Of a stretch of DNA of 64,000 nucleotides, positions 45,153 to 56,956 are shown piece by piece. Under the pieces are notes generated by a model. That model saw only the letters and a program-made list of their open reading frames with translations, was not told the origin of the DNA and searched no databases. The DNA is taken from assembly GCF_000711695.1 (NCBI RefSeq), contig NW_013547009.1:124001-188000 (forward strand), written 5' to 3'. The DNA comes from Tilletiaria anomala UBC 951 (Eukaryota > Basidiomycota > Exobasidiomycetes > Georgefischeriales > Tilletiariaceae). Both the position numbers and the translations under genes were made by a program. How positions within the stretch are numbered: position 1 is the first letter of the stretch; the number at the start of each line of letters is the position of its first letter.

Positions 45153-47214
45153 TCAGAGCTTATAGTTATCTGGCATGAAGCGCAGCGCCTGTCGGACGCC
45201 CAGGTCGGACAGGACCTCCTCTGAGCCACCGAGGACGGCGTCGAACTGCACACATATGCCAAAAAGGAACACTGTCAGCACACGTTCACCCGCGCGAGCA
45301 CGCCGGCGCAGTCCGGGCCGAGAAGGAGCAGCGACTGACCTTGTACGTGCGATTGAACTCCTCGATGAACTTGCCCATGCCGCTCTTGGTAATACCGCGG
45401 CCGCCAAATATCTGCACCGAGCTGTCGGCGACTTCGTGCGAGACGCGCGTGCTCCAGGCCTTGAGGAAGGCAACCTGGCCGGCAAGGTGGATGCTTTGCT
45501 CCTTGTAGCTCATCTTGCACATCTGGTACGTGACCACCTCGAGCCACGCCTGCGCGGCCTCAACCTGGCTCAGTAGCGCGCCCAGCTTCTGCCGCACGAC
45601 GGCCTGAGACGAGAGCGACTTGCCGAACGCTTTGCGCTGGTTGATCCACAGCATGACCTGCTCGCATACCGCGCGGCTCGAGCGGATCGTTGAGCAACAC
45701 ATCACCCAGCGCTCATGGTTGAAGTTGGACAGCACAATCTGCAAGGCCAAGGTGAGTCAGTACTGATAGAGAGGTCTTCAGGACGCCAGCCTGGCGCGCC
45801 GCGCTCACCTGGATACCGAGGCCATCTTCGCCGACGACGTACTTGGCCGGGACGCGAACGTTGTCGAAAGTGATGTAAGCAGTACCTGCCCAACGTCCTC
45901 GCGCGCATCAGCTTCGCCCGCCAAAAAATAAGGCAAGACAGGACGATGCGAAACTCACCGGCAGTGGTAGAGTACGAAGTCTTGATCTGCTTCGTCTCGA
46001 CGCCCTCGGTCCTCGGGATGCACAAGACCGCGAATCCATCATCGGTCTTGGCGAGCGTTGTAAAGTAGTCTGCGAACATTCCGTTGGTGATCCACTACGA
46101 ATCCGATGATTTGTAGGATGGAGAAGGAGGAGAGGGAAAATCGCATCAGCTCCTTTGCACCCACGCGCATGACACGAGGGCCGCAAGCGGACAGACCTTT
46201 TTGGTACCGTTGACAATGTAACTGCCGTCGTCCTGCTTCTGGGCAAAGGTACGCGTGCCCATGACGTCCGATCCGGCAAATGCCTCCGAGACGGCGAGGC
46301 AGATGAACTGCAAGGGGGAAGGGAAGAAGCAGCACGTCAGTCCGGGATCGGAAAATGTTGGCCGCGCCGCGCACCTTGTCGCCCGCAAGAACAGGCTCGA
46401 CAATTTCAGCCTTGAGCTCGTCAGAGCCAAAGTTGAGGATGGGGGGCAAGCCGATGACCATGCCTCCGTTGAGGCCGTCGCCAAAGCCGCGGGCAGCGCA
46501 GCGGACGAGCTCCTGGGTGATGACGAGCTCGTGGAAGTAGTCAAACTCTTCGGGCTTAATGTCGGCAAAGAGCTTGCGGCCGTGCAGGTGCTTGCCGGGA
46601 CCCATGCGCATCGCATTGAGGCCCTTGGCGCCCATGTCTTTGACCAGCGCAAGGTCTGGGCGCTTGCCGTTCGCCTCGCACGCCTGCGCAATGTCGACGA
46701 TCTGCGTGTCGACGTACGCGCGGACCTCGCGCTGCAGGCGGCGATGCGAGTCGTTGTAGTACGGGGTGTAGAACTTGGGCTGCAACCACGTCGGCTCGCC
46801 ATACGGCACGGGCGATATGGACCCGAGTGGCAGGGGTTTGATCTTGGACTCTTCGCCGGCGATCTTGCCGATGATCAGACGCTGGTACTGCGGTTTGAGC
46901 AGGACCTCGTGGCGGTGCAAGCCGCTGTACGCGCGAGCGCAAGGGGAGGTGGCGTATACCGTATCAGCTGTCGGCCGGATTGCACGCAGCTACAAGGCAG
47001 GTGCCACTTACAAGAACGTCTCGGTCGCCTCCTGACCTGCGACATCCTCATCGTAAAAGACGCTCTCTCCACCGGGGTGGAGCTCGACAAACTTGCTGAC
47101 GTTGTAGACTTGGGCATCGATGATGATCCAGCAGTCGCCCTTTTTGTTGTGCTTTGCGACCTCATCGCGTGTGTACTCCTTGAGCTGCTTCTTGGCCTGC
47201 GTTTGGGCCGACAT
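45153..47214 (-). CDS. Acyl-CoA dehydrogenase with N-terminal cytochrome b5 domain
   Basis: Seven exons on the minus strand: 47214-47012, 46924-46375, 46307-46197, 46094-45959, 45885-45809, 45738-45340, 45245-45153, giving 522 residues. Residues 1-75 are a cytochrome b5 fold with heme ligand His46 in LHPGGE and probably His71 in FGLHRHE, the two being on different exons. The acyl-CoA dehydrogenase fold follows: AVSEAFAGSDV and WITNG (FAD and substrate binding), SNFNHERWVM with Glu368 in the helix position that serves as base in isovaleryl- and long-chain enzymes, and QIFGGRGITKSG. The usual medium-chain base position near the end reads GGSEEVL. The reaction is expected to be alpha-beta dehydrogenation of an acyl-CoA, with the heme domain perhaps passing electrons on. 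No mitochondrial leader is visible, and the end YKL is not a standard peroxisomal signal. Confidence 0.95.
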
Positions 47215-48785
47215 GGTGGGGGGGATGTATGTGTGTGCGTGTGTGTGTGTGACCCACGGAAAGCGAGACGGAGGCTCTGAGTGCTATTTGAGGAATGGGA
47301 GTCGTGCTTTGTATGTGCGGTGCTGCCTTGCTCCGCTCGCTCACCTTGCAGCAATGTCGAGAGATGTGCGTCTGAACGAAAGCGTGGGACGGATGGTGGT
47401 GGTGAAAAGGAGATGAGGAGGGTGGTATGTACTGAGGCGATGCTATTACTGTTTGCTGACAGAGAGACGGAACCTGGCTGGAGGCTGCAGCTGCATTCCC
47501 TACTAGACAATGTCCGCCAGCTGCTTCTTGACTGGACGCTGCGCTGCGTGGCGCAAAGTGCCCGACCGTGGCCCTGGCGGGGCATGCGTCCAAGCCCATC
47601 CATGCCCCGCTATGATGCTATCACATGCGACGCTATGTCCTGTATGCTATGCAACATGCAATGCAGCACCGCGACTTGCTACGGCCCTTGAACCGGGGTG
47701 CGCAAGCCTAGAGTCGCCTTCTGCCTCTTGCCAGACTTCACCGGGCTGGTCGACTCGACATGCGGAACGCAACGCCGGGCGCGGGGAAACCCTCGCCCAG
47801 TGCTACAATCTTCAAGTGAGCACAGCACCCGTGTGTGACTGACAAATCAAATGGCCGCCACCGCCACTGCCCCTGCGCCCGACTGCCAGTGTTCTCCAGG
47901 CACGAGGCGCGGGGGCACAAGACAAGAAGCCGAGAGCGCAAGGGTGCGTGTGAAAGCGACATCCAGCTGTCGAATAGAAAGGGGCCTCGGCCTCTCACAT
48001 TGCGCACATACACCCGTCATGTTACCAATTGTGCGTACACAAGGCATCCGCCCGCACTGGACAAGTCTGCCTACTCCACCAGCCCCTTAGAACCCCACTG
48101 CCAGCCGGCATGCATTGCATTGTATTGCATGGGATCCACATCGGCGGCGCTCCGCTCTGAGCACCATGTCCATATGTAAACCGCCTCAGCAGAGGAGGAG
48201 GGTGTGCGAACAAACGAACGTATGCAGACGGCAGGCATCCCACGCACGTTCAGTCGTCGTGGTCATCGAGCAGTGTGCGCTCGGGATACCTCGATCACAT
48301 CATGGCAGCAATCACACACGCGCCGTCTGCTGTCTTGTCTGCCCTTGCTATCGATTCATGCATGGTCCAGATTACATATACCACGCATGCGCCCCGGCAG
48401 GCAGATCACTGAGAGTTCCGAGATTGATTGGCGTATCACTTGCATTCGTGTATGATGACCCACTCCGAGGAAGCCTGCGCGTGCCGGCGGTGTGGGGGCC
48501 CACAGTCGGTTGCAAGAATCCTAACAGAACCCACGAAGAGCGTGCTGCGAGACTTGTGTGAGCGACTAGACTGCTCACAATACGTGGCCAAGGAGCCGAA
48601 TCCTCCGCCTCCATGTACAACGTCCTCCAGCAAAAGTACAGGGAGGACGCGCTGACGTGTCCGATGTGACGTGTGGAGCATCGGCGTCGCAGACGCACGA
48701 GGCGCATGCACACGAGCAGCGGCCCGCGAACGGCCGGGGATGCGCCTCGAAAAGCTGCTGTGCAAGGACGACAAAGCCCAGCCCA
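47215..48785. other. Intergenic region between two minus-strand genes
   Basis: 1.57 kb holding the promoter of the acyl-CoA dehydrogenase gene and the 3' end of the kinase gene. A GT microsatellite sits next to the dehydrogenase start (listed separately). Open frames of 60-140 codons overlap on both strands and look random. Nothing else seen. Confidence 0.5.
47228..47251. repeat. GT/AC dinucleotide repeat in a 5' leader
   Basis: About twelve GT units with one GC interruption, 14-37 bases upstream of the acyl-CoA dehydrogenase start codon. On the mRNA strand it reads CA-rich, inside the likely 5' untranslated leader. Confidence 0.85.
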
Positions 48786-51700
48786 TCAGCCAGAGCGCGT
48801 GACCTGGCGACTGAGCGTCGTCGAGCGCGAGCTGCGTCCCGCTTGGAAGCTAACGCAGCCATCGTCATCCTCCTCCTCCTCCTCCTCATCTTCCTGCCTC
48901 CCCTCCTTCCCGCTCTGGCCACGATGAGCTCTGGGACCGTGTCCTTGTGCAACGGCAGCCGCGGCGGCGCGCACGAGCTCCTCGGCAACGCCTCTATCCG
49001 CTCCCACTGAGCTGAAGCAGCCGCCGCCGTTGTCCCTGCTCTCGTCTGCGTCCGCAAACCGCTCAGACGAGTCGATGCTCATCGAAGGACTCGTCACGAC
49101 ACCGGAGGCTAGGCTGCCTGCAGACCGCCGCTGCTGCGAAGGCGAGGCGCTCCGGCCAGCCGTATGCGCTTGGTGCGACGCGTGATCATCTGACATGTGT
49201 TCGCTCCGCGCGGCGGCGTCCTTGTGTATTTCCCCTTCCCCTTCCCTTTCCCCTTCCCCTCCCATTTCGCTCTCACTGACTGCTCCACCGCAGTCACCGC
49301 TGCTGCTACTGTAGCTGTCAGATGCATCGCCGCGCTCGAGTGCGAGCATAGCCTCGCGCGGCTGACCGAACGCATGATGTTGCTGCTGCTGCGGCTGCTG
49401 CTGTTGCGAGCCGCCCTGCGCCTGTCGCGGAGTAACGTTCGAGCGGTCAATGCCGCTAGCGCTGAGCGGCGACGATGGGACTACGTCACCCGTGTAAGGA
49501 GCTTTGAACAGATTGTAACCCCCCTCAACAGACGGCGTGAGACGATCAGAGTAGAACGAGCCAAGCGAGTCGCGAGAGGCACCCTCGATCCGCCAGCCGC
49601 TGCCGTCATTGCGCAAGATCTGCCCAGCACAATGCTGCTGCTCGCCGAGATCATCGTCAGAGAGGTCGAGTTCGAGTTCGAGGTCGACATCGTTGACGTC
49701 ATCGTCCTCCATACCGTTGTAGCCGTCCGCCGCTGAAGTCATCACGGTGGAGTGGCCCGGCAGCAGCGGCGTCCCCGGCTGGCTCGAGAACGGCTGCGGG
49801 AAGGGCGGTAGGCCCTGGAAAACGTCCATCGATGAGCGCGTGTGCCCCGCCTGCTGCTCCGAGGGCGACGAGAACACAGGCGCGCTGGCTGGCACGTAGT
49901 TCGGCTCCATCGTCCCCGCCAAGCTCACCGCGCCGACGACGTCCAGCCGCAAGTTGAGGCTGGCTGCGATGGTCCTGGCATTGGCTGGATCCTTCGGGAG
50001 AACCTGGTATGCCGACGGAGGCGCCATGGCATTGACCATAGTGCTGCGTCGCGACGCGCCACGCGAGGTGCTGCCACTCCAGCTTTCATGCTTGCCAAAG
50101 CCAAATAGCTCGCCGAGCTTGCTACGACTGATCCTTCGCCCCTGCAAACCAGGTCGGCCGCCAACGGCGGTGGCACCGCTCACAGACTCTATCTCGCCAG
50201 ACTCGCGAATGCTCGTGATGCTCACCGCCCGACTGAGCCGCTGCCCCTTTTCCAGCGGCACACACGCGCTGCTATTGAGGCTTCCCTCTCGGTGCTGCAG
50301 AGTTCCCGATTCGGACGATGAGCGTTGGTTGTTGGGACGTACCGAGAGCGATGAAGTGCGCTTCTGCGTTAAAGGCGTCACCGACGACGCCTCGCGCCAC
50401 GATGCGCGGCACTCGTGCAGTGTCTGCGGCGGCGCATCTTCCTCGCCTGGATCGGTCTGCTTGCCCGTCGGAAGAGCCGAGGGTACGACAGGGGAGTTGC
50501 TGATAATACGCTGAAGCAGCGCGTCCACCTCTGCATGCGGAACAGCCTTGTTGTGTGGATGTCGTTCTCCACTGTGCGTCCAGCTCGGTGTCATGCTGAA
50601 CGCTGCCGACCGATGGAGTGTCGTGCTGGGCGGCATGCAGCCACCGGGCGTGGTCGGGACAGAGCACCCGCTGGTCTTCTTGCCAAACCAAAGCAGACGA
50701 GGACTCTTGATGCCCGATGATGAGCGCATCGTACTACTGTCGCTGCCGGTGTGGTGCAGCAGCTGCTGGTGATGCTGCATCATCATCATCATGTCGTCGC
50801 TTCCAGGTGTGAGCTTGTCGCTGGCCGTGCCGGTGCTCGGCTTCAAGGAGCTGGTCTGCGAGTGTGAGCGGGAGCGACTCGCGCGCCCGCCACTAAACGT
50901 GTCGAATAGCTTGGATTGCCATCGTTTGACGCGCTGCTTGATCTTGGAGAAGCCCGTCAGCGCATCTTCGACCTCCTCGTGCGTGACTTCGAGAAAAGGG
51001 AGGTGTTCAGGCGCAGTGGCGATCAGCCACGCCGGTGCGTCGTGCAAGCCGCGCGTGACCCAGGGATGCTTCTTGACTGCCTCCAGCTTGATGCGCTGCT
51101 CTGGATCCTTCTCGAGCAGGCGGTCTATCAGGTCCCGCAGCTGCCGCGCATCCTCACTGAGCAACGTCTCGTTCACATCCGGTACCGGATCACTCGGATC
51201 GGGCGGATGGACATCCATCTCCTCGTCCTCCCACTCTGGCAGGCCCTTCCACCGCGGCTTGCGCGGCCCGACGCGCACATTGTCCGCGCCCATGTACACC
51301 GGCAGCTTATAGTCATCATTGGGGATGACGTTGAACAGCGCAAACTCGCTCGGTGCCGTGAATGGCAGCTCGCCGAAGAGCAAGCAGTACAGCGTCACGC
51401 CGAGCGCCCAAACGTCGATCGCCTTGGTGATCTTGGGCCCACGCGGCGCGGGTGCACTGGCGGCGGTGGCGCCGCCGCTCGACGGGCCATTGTTGAATGG
51501 GAAGCCCGAATGCACAGGGTCGTGGCTGGGCGAGATGGTGCTGGTGCTGTTGCCTCCGCGCTCCTTGAGCGAGCTGGACGTCAACGGCGCTTCGCCCGCG
51601 AGGCACAGCTCGGGCGCAAAGAACGCTGGGCTGCCCGCCGTCTTGGCGAGCTCCCTGTCGTCCGTCAGGCTCGGGTCATTGGTCTCGCCCGAGCCGCTGG

Positions 51701-54228
51701 ACGGTAGCCCGCCGCTGGCGACGAGCAGGGCGTAGCTGTAGTGCGAGACGCCGAAATCGGAGATCTTGACGTGCTTTTCCTCGTTCCAGAGCAGATTCGC
51801 TGGCTTGATGTCGCGGTGGATGATGCCTTGGTAATGCAGGTATTCCAGACCGAGCACGACATCGCGGAACGTCCGCCGCGCTTCGTCCACAGTAAGTGTC
51901 GGCCTACCCTGCTCGTCCTTCCACTGCACTTCGCCTCCCGCCATGTATTCAAGCACTGCCGCGAAAACAGGGTTCGTCAGTATTCGCAGATTCATTGTTT
52001 AAGGCGCTATGTGCAGGCGCACTCACCCATGAAGATCTTCTTGCTCTGCGGGTCATCGATGACCTCGCGAAGCCGAACGATGTTCTCATGTTGGCATTTT
52101 TTCATGATGGCAATCTCGCGCTTGACCTTCTTGTCCGTTGTCCACAGCAGCGCCTTGCGCGCCTTCTCGCGCTCCGCCTTTTCTTTACGCAGCGCCTCAT
52201 GCTCTGCCATCTCCTCGCGTGTCGGCAGGCCATGCTCCAAGGGCCCGAAGCGCGCCGCGGCCGCCGCGCCAGGCGAGCGGGGCGGGCTGAGTGCAAAGTG
52301 CGCCCGACGCGGCACGGTCGTGTCGGCTGAGTCTTCACCGCCGCTGGCATGCTCGCCGCTATCGGTGCCGCCTACTCGCAGACGCTGCACGTGCGCATGG
52401 ATCGGGTCTACTTCATTGTCCCTCGCCTTGCCCTTGTCGCCCGGCGCGCCGCCCATGCTTCCAGTCTGCGGAGACGACGGAGACGCCGACGATGACGCTG
52501 CTGATGTAGCGTCGTCTTTGTGCATCTGCGCAGGCGCTGTCGTGGTAGCCACGGCTGTCGCTGCACGCTGTTTGGCAGCGATGCGCGCAGACCACTCCTG
52601 CCCGCCGCCGCCGAGTCGCTTGCGTGATTGCCGCTCAACGATTTTGACCGCGACGCGTTCGCCCGTCTCCGTGTCCCATGCCATTCGTACTTTGCCATGT
52701 ACGCCGCGGCCTAGCTCGTCCTCGCTACCAAGTCAAAGGGGAGGAGACAATACGTTTCGGCATCAGTATTGATTCTGCCGGAACGAATCCCAACGTTTGG
52801 AAGGCACGCCACTCACATGATGTACTGGTTGATCATGCGGCGCCCGCTCGGCTTGTGCGTCTGCAGTTGAAGGTGATGCGTCTCGAGCACCAGCTGCGGG
52901 CGCGGCGACGCGATGAGATGTTGTTGCTGTTGCATCTGCGCAGTCGTCGACACGCTCGCCGCGCTGAGACTGGGCGTGCTACGCCCGGACTGGCTCGGTG
53001 TCAGCTTGCGATCGGGCGTCCCTGAGGCTGAGGCGGACGCCGAGTTCGCAGCGGAGGCGGAGGTAGAATGCGGCACGCTGCCGAAGCGCCCCAACGCGCT
53101 CGGAAAGCCGAGCAGGCCGATGGAGGGCGCGGCGGGCCCAGCTGGGGGGGAGGAGGACACTGCAACGTCGCAGCTGTGGCCCAGCGCGACGGTAGCCTGC
53201 TGCGTCATGGCGCGATGGTACGCGTGCGGTGAGCCGCTTGCAGCGGTCGCGGTGTCCATCAGGTAGCCCTTGGCGGACAGCCTTGTCGTCGATAAACCCG
53301 AAGGGGGCGATAGGCCTGCGTGTCCATGCACCTGCAGTCCCTCTGGGTGAGAGTGCAGCGGCAAGTTTTTGGCGGCTGGGCTGGTGTATGCACTCGCGGG
53401 CCCACTACTCGGGCGGCTCCACGACGGTTCGGGCGCTTCGGATGCCGTGTCTGCCAGCGCTGCGGGCGCAGCCTCGGCTTTCAAAGATGCCTTGGGCGAC
53501 AGCTTGACAGCCTGACTCATTGCTATAGGGAGATGGTGCTGATGCTGATGCAAGCTGCTTCGTGATGGCTGCTGCTGGTCTTCTTCCTGTTCTCGCTCTC
53601 GCCAATTCCCGTGTCCCTGCTCTCCATCTGCTCCACGCCGACTGGCCTCGTCTGACAAGGCCTTGACGAGCAGATCCGAGGACGGATCAGTGTGGGACAG
53701 ACTGCCCGGATCGGCAGACAGGTTATCTGCAAGGCTCAGCACGTTAGCGAGACTGGCGTTGGCCTCCTTGAAGCTCAGCTGATCCGTCTGAGCGTTGGCC
53801 GTCGATCGCACGCCTGCCGCCGAGGGCGTCATTCCGTCCATGCTCCTCGTGACGGCGCCGCCTGCCGTGCAGCAACTGCTGCCACCGCTGCCGCCTGCCT
53901 GTATGCTGCTGCAACTCTCCGCGAACGCGGCGGCTACGCCAGAATGACTGCTGGACGGACTGAGCGTATGGCCGTGACTGTCGTGTCCGCCGCGGCCCGA
54001 AGGGCTGAGGCTGTTATGCGTCCATCCCGTCGATGAGGCGATGCTATTGCTGCGTGTCGAGGCGGATTTCGATGTGGCTGCGGTGCCGGACGAGAGCGCT
54101 GCGGCGTTCGCTGCAGATGGAGGCGGCGAAGTGCTCGACCTGTGCTGTTGCGGTTGCTGTTGGCTCGGCACCTGCCGTGGAGCTTGTAGGTGAACATTCG
54201 CTGTTGCTGTCGTTGCTTGGGCCTCCAT
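48786..54228 (-). CDS. CaMKK / SNF1-activating-type Ser/Thr protein kinase, very large
   Basis: Three exons on the minus strand, 54228-52817, 52724-52027 and 51955-48786, giving 1759 residues. A disordered 470-residue N-terminus leads into the kinase: ELGRGVHGKV glycine loop, Lys498 in VAVKIV, then an insert of over 150 low-complexity residues before KREIAIMKK of helix C, VLEYMAGGEV hinge from Val704, HRDIKPANLLW with Asp752, DFG at 770-772, AGSPAFFAPE activation segment and DVWALGVTLYCLLFGELPF, ending near 1006. GRGVHGKV and GSPAFFAPE are typical of CaMKK, fission yeast Ssp1 and yeast Sak1/Tos3/Elm1, which activate SNF1/AMPK-type kinases. Residues about 1031-1057 (ending KIKQRVKRWQSKLF) form a basic amphipathic segment placed like the calmodulin-binding site of CaMKK. 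A ~700-residue disordered tail with acidic runs follows. Which kinase it activates is inference. Confidence 0.93.
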
Positions 54229-56956
54229 CGCTTCTCGTCTGGGCCTGTGGCTGCAGGCCCGTGTTTGAAGAGTTTGGCCCTCAGGCCTCTGCCCGTGAAG
54301 ACTCGCCGTACCGATACCGTCAGAACTGCGGGAGAATCAACGACGAATGCTGAGTGATGTGTATGTGTCTATGTGTATGCATGTGTATGTGTATGTATAC
54401 GTGTATGTGTATGGTCATGTGTATGTGTTCCACCTTCGCTTTCCTCCTGCTGACTGTGACAGCAGCAAAAGGCAAGGAAGGCCGGAGACACTCGTTCGCT
54501 GATCAGGTCCGCCGCTGCGACGCGCTTTCCCATGTGTATGTTATGTACGTGTGTGTTGTATATATACAGGTATGTATCTCCCTTTCTTCGAGGCTACCTA
54601 TAGCCAGAGTGTCCTGTAGTAGCCAGGCTGCTGCGCCGTCCAAGAGACTGGATGCAACGATCAATTCCAGCAGTGGGGTGGGACGCAGCAGCGTGGCTAA
54701 GCACCCAGAATGCCATCCATCTTGGGCAGCCCGTCCTTTCATTGTAGCAATGGACGATGGGGTTGGGTTGGGTACGATGATGTGAGGATGTTGTGCGCTG
54801 CGTGTGGTGGCGGCGGGAGCAGTGAGCGAATCTGATGGAGAACTGACAAGCCGGCGACACGGGCGCAGTGCCGTGTGCGGACAGAAAGAAAAAAGAACCT
54901 GCTGCTGCCTCGGGAGGTGGGCGCAGCGAGAGATATGCAGAGAGAAGAACGGCGCCCCGCCTCGCCAACCAGACTGCTGGAAAGTTGAGCAAAAGTGATG
55001 ACGCGCTTGGGAGCTCGGACCGCGACAGATACACTGGCCTACTGCTGTCGGTTCTAGGTCCGTCCCGGGTAGTGCTGATGCGTCGCATGCACATCGCCTC
55101 ACCTCGTTGCAGTCAGGGGTGAAGGACATGATAGCGAGGGCCAGCCAGCAAGCAATTGGATGGGTCACCAATATCTTCGCGCTTAGCCAGAAAGCTTCTC
55201 CAGTCTCCAGACAAGAGGGCCCACCAAAATGGCAAGACGGATGTCAAGTGAGTGGCAAGTGCTGCGCGCTCGTGTCCCCGCGACCGATTACTATATCGAG
55301 GCTTTGCCAGTCATCGTTCTCTGTCGTCTGCGGGTATCCAATCTTGTGGTAGGGTATGTACGAGCTGGATCGAGGTTCTAGTCCAATCAATGCCGATGCT
55401 GTCCTCGTCCTCCCCGGAGGGGCACTGTTGGAAATTGACCCGCTGACGATAAAAGAAGCTGGTAGAATGCAACCGTGCACAGGGTGCACCGTGCAAGGCA
55501 AACGAAATACGCGTCATGGCAGCTCGCACGCATTGGTTTCAACAGCCGGCAACAACAACAACGACAACCCACCAGTAGCTTTTCACACAGCAGTCTCGAT
55601 GAGCAATCCCGTGCGAACCCCGAGGAGGTCAAGCCTTGTCTCTTTCCTTCGCATGTCTCCGAGGATACGCAATGCATATCGAAGACAACTCGCTTGCTTG
55701 GCAGCCAGGCCTCACCTGGCGTTGTACATGGCCCATAAGAAAGGAGACAAACCATACGCTTCTTCCTCCGCTTGTAGACAAACGTGTATCATCGTCAAAT
55801 AGTGCGGCGATCCTTTCATCGGCGCGGCATTGCACCTTGCAAACGTCACAACGACATCCATAGCTGTCTGTAGAATTGGACAGTTCGTTCCCAATTCAAC
55901 TATTAAAGTACATGTACGGTGCTCCGGTATGCTGGACCCTGCTTTGCAGCTCGCTCCCAGTCGCAACGAAATTGAATGCAGGCCCTGAGAGCTATGCATG
56001 CTCGCTCCGAGGTTGAGACCTGGCAGCACTCATGAGCGCGGGCACTTGCACTGCTGATCTTCGGGGACCGAGGACATGACCTGTAGCGATAAGTCCGATA
56101 TCAGACCGGGCATGGAGCGCGACAGCAGAGTGGGTGACATGTGATGCAGTCATCAGCTGTTGATGTTCATGGCGACCGGAAAAGAGAAGAGAGCAAGTGT
56201 CACTCACCTGGTCGACGTGCTTGCCGCACCCTTTCCAAGTCGTCAGTCCGCACTTATCACCTGTTCAAACAGTCGAGTACCATGTTTAAGCGTGTGACGT
56301 TCTTTCAAATCAGGCGTGTGCGCTGGGCGGCCCCGACGCAGTCGTCTAGATCGTTCTTAAAGTTTTAGTATTACCCACTCACATTTGACGGCAAAGCACT
56401 CGTTGACGAGGGTATTCTTCTCGCGCATATGAACGGCGGCCATATTGGTGTAATCTCAAAACTGGTAATGTGGGCAAAGCAATTGTTTAAGGCGTGATGT
56501 TTTAATGATTAGAGCTTGCCACCCACACTAGACCCCGTGTCTGACAGCCTCCGTTATATATGAATGTGATGGGCTCACAGACTGAAGGATGGTTCATTGG
56601 AGGACGTCGATCCAGAAACAGCCCGCAAAGTGGCCACTGTATCGAGGATGTCGTGTGGGAGCTATGGGAGAGTCATAGTAGGGCGAGGTGCATACGGAAG
56701 TCAAAGCCCTGAGAGAACGAATCAGGCAACCCTAACTTCACACTCCTCCAAGCCCAGTCTGCTGTGCGTTTGATCACCACGCAGAATCAAGAGCATCTTG
56801 TCTCGCTCGTTCTCAGTCCCTATTTTACATTGAAGTGTTCCATCATCGCGAGATGCCAAGCTAGTAGGCGCCGACGCGTAAGAATACTACACCTGGGGAG
56901 ACGTGAAGCACCCTCGCAGACGCGTGCTTCTCTGATCAGCCAGAAAATCCACCGAG
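54229..56956. other. Divergent region between the kinase and SNF12-type genes
   Basis: 2.7 kb between divergent starts. Just upstream of the kinase ATG there is a TGTATG-type microsatellite (54358-54428). Open frames such as 54503-55171 (minus) and 55356-55802 (plus) have no family resemblance and cannot be extended by splicing. The stretch 56350-56760 is AT-richer than average. I see no gene in it. Confidence 0.5.
54358..54428 (+). repeat. TGTATG/TG-rich microsatellite in the kinase leader
   Basis: An imperfect run of TGTATG and GTATGT units with ATGCATG and TACGTG variants, 130-200 bases upstream of the kinase start codon. On the kinase mRNA strand it reads as ACATAC/CATACA repeats, probably within the promoter or 5' leader. 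Confidence 0.8.

Noticed and set aside
54503-55171. 222-codon minus-strand frame upstream of the kinase gene
   Set aside because: It runs through the TG-rich leader region, has no domain and no exon connection to the kinase.
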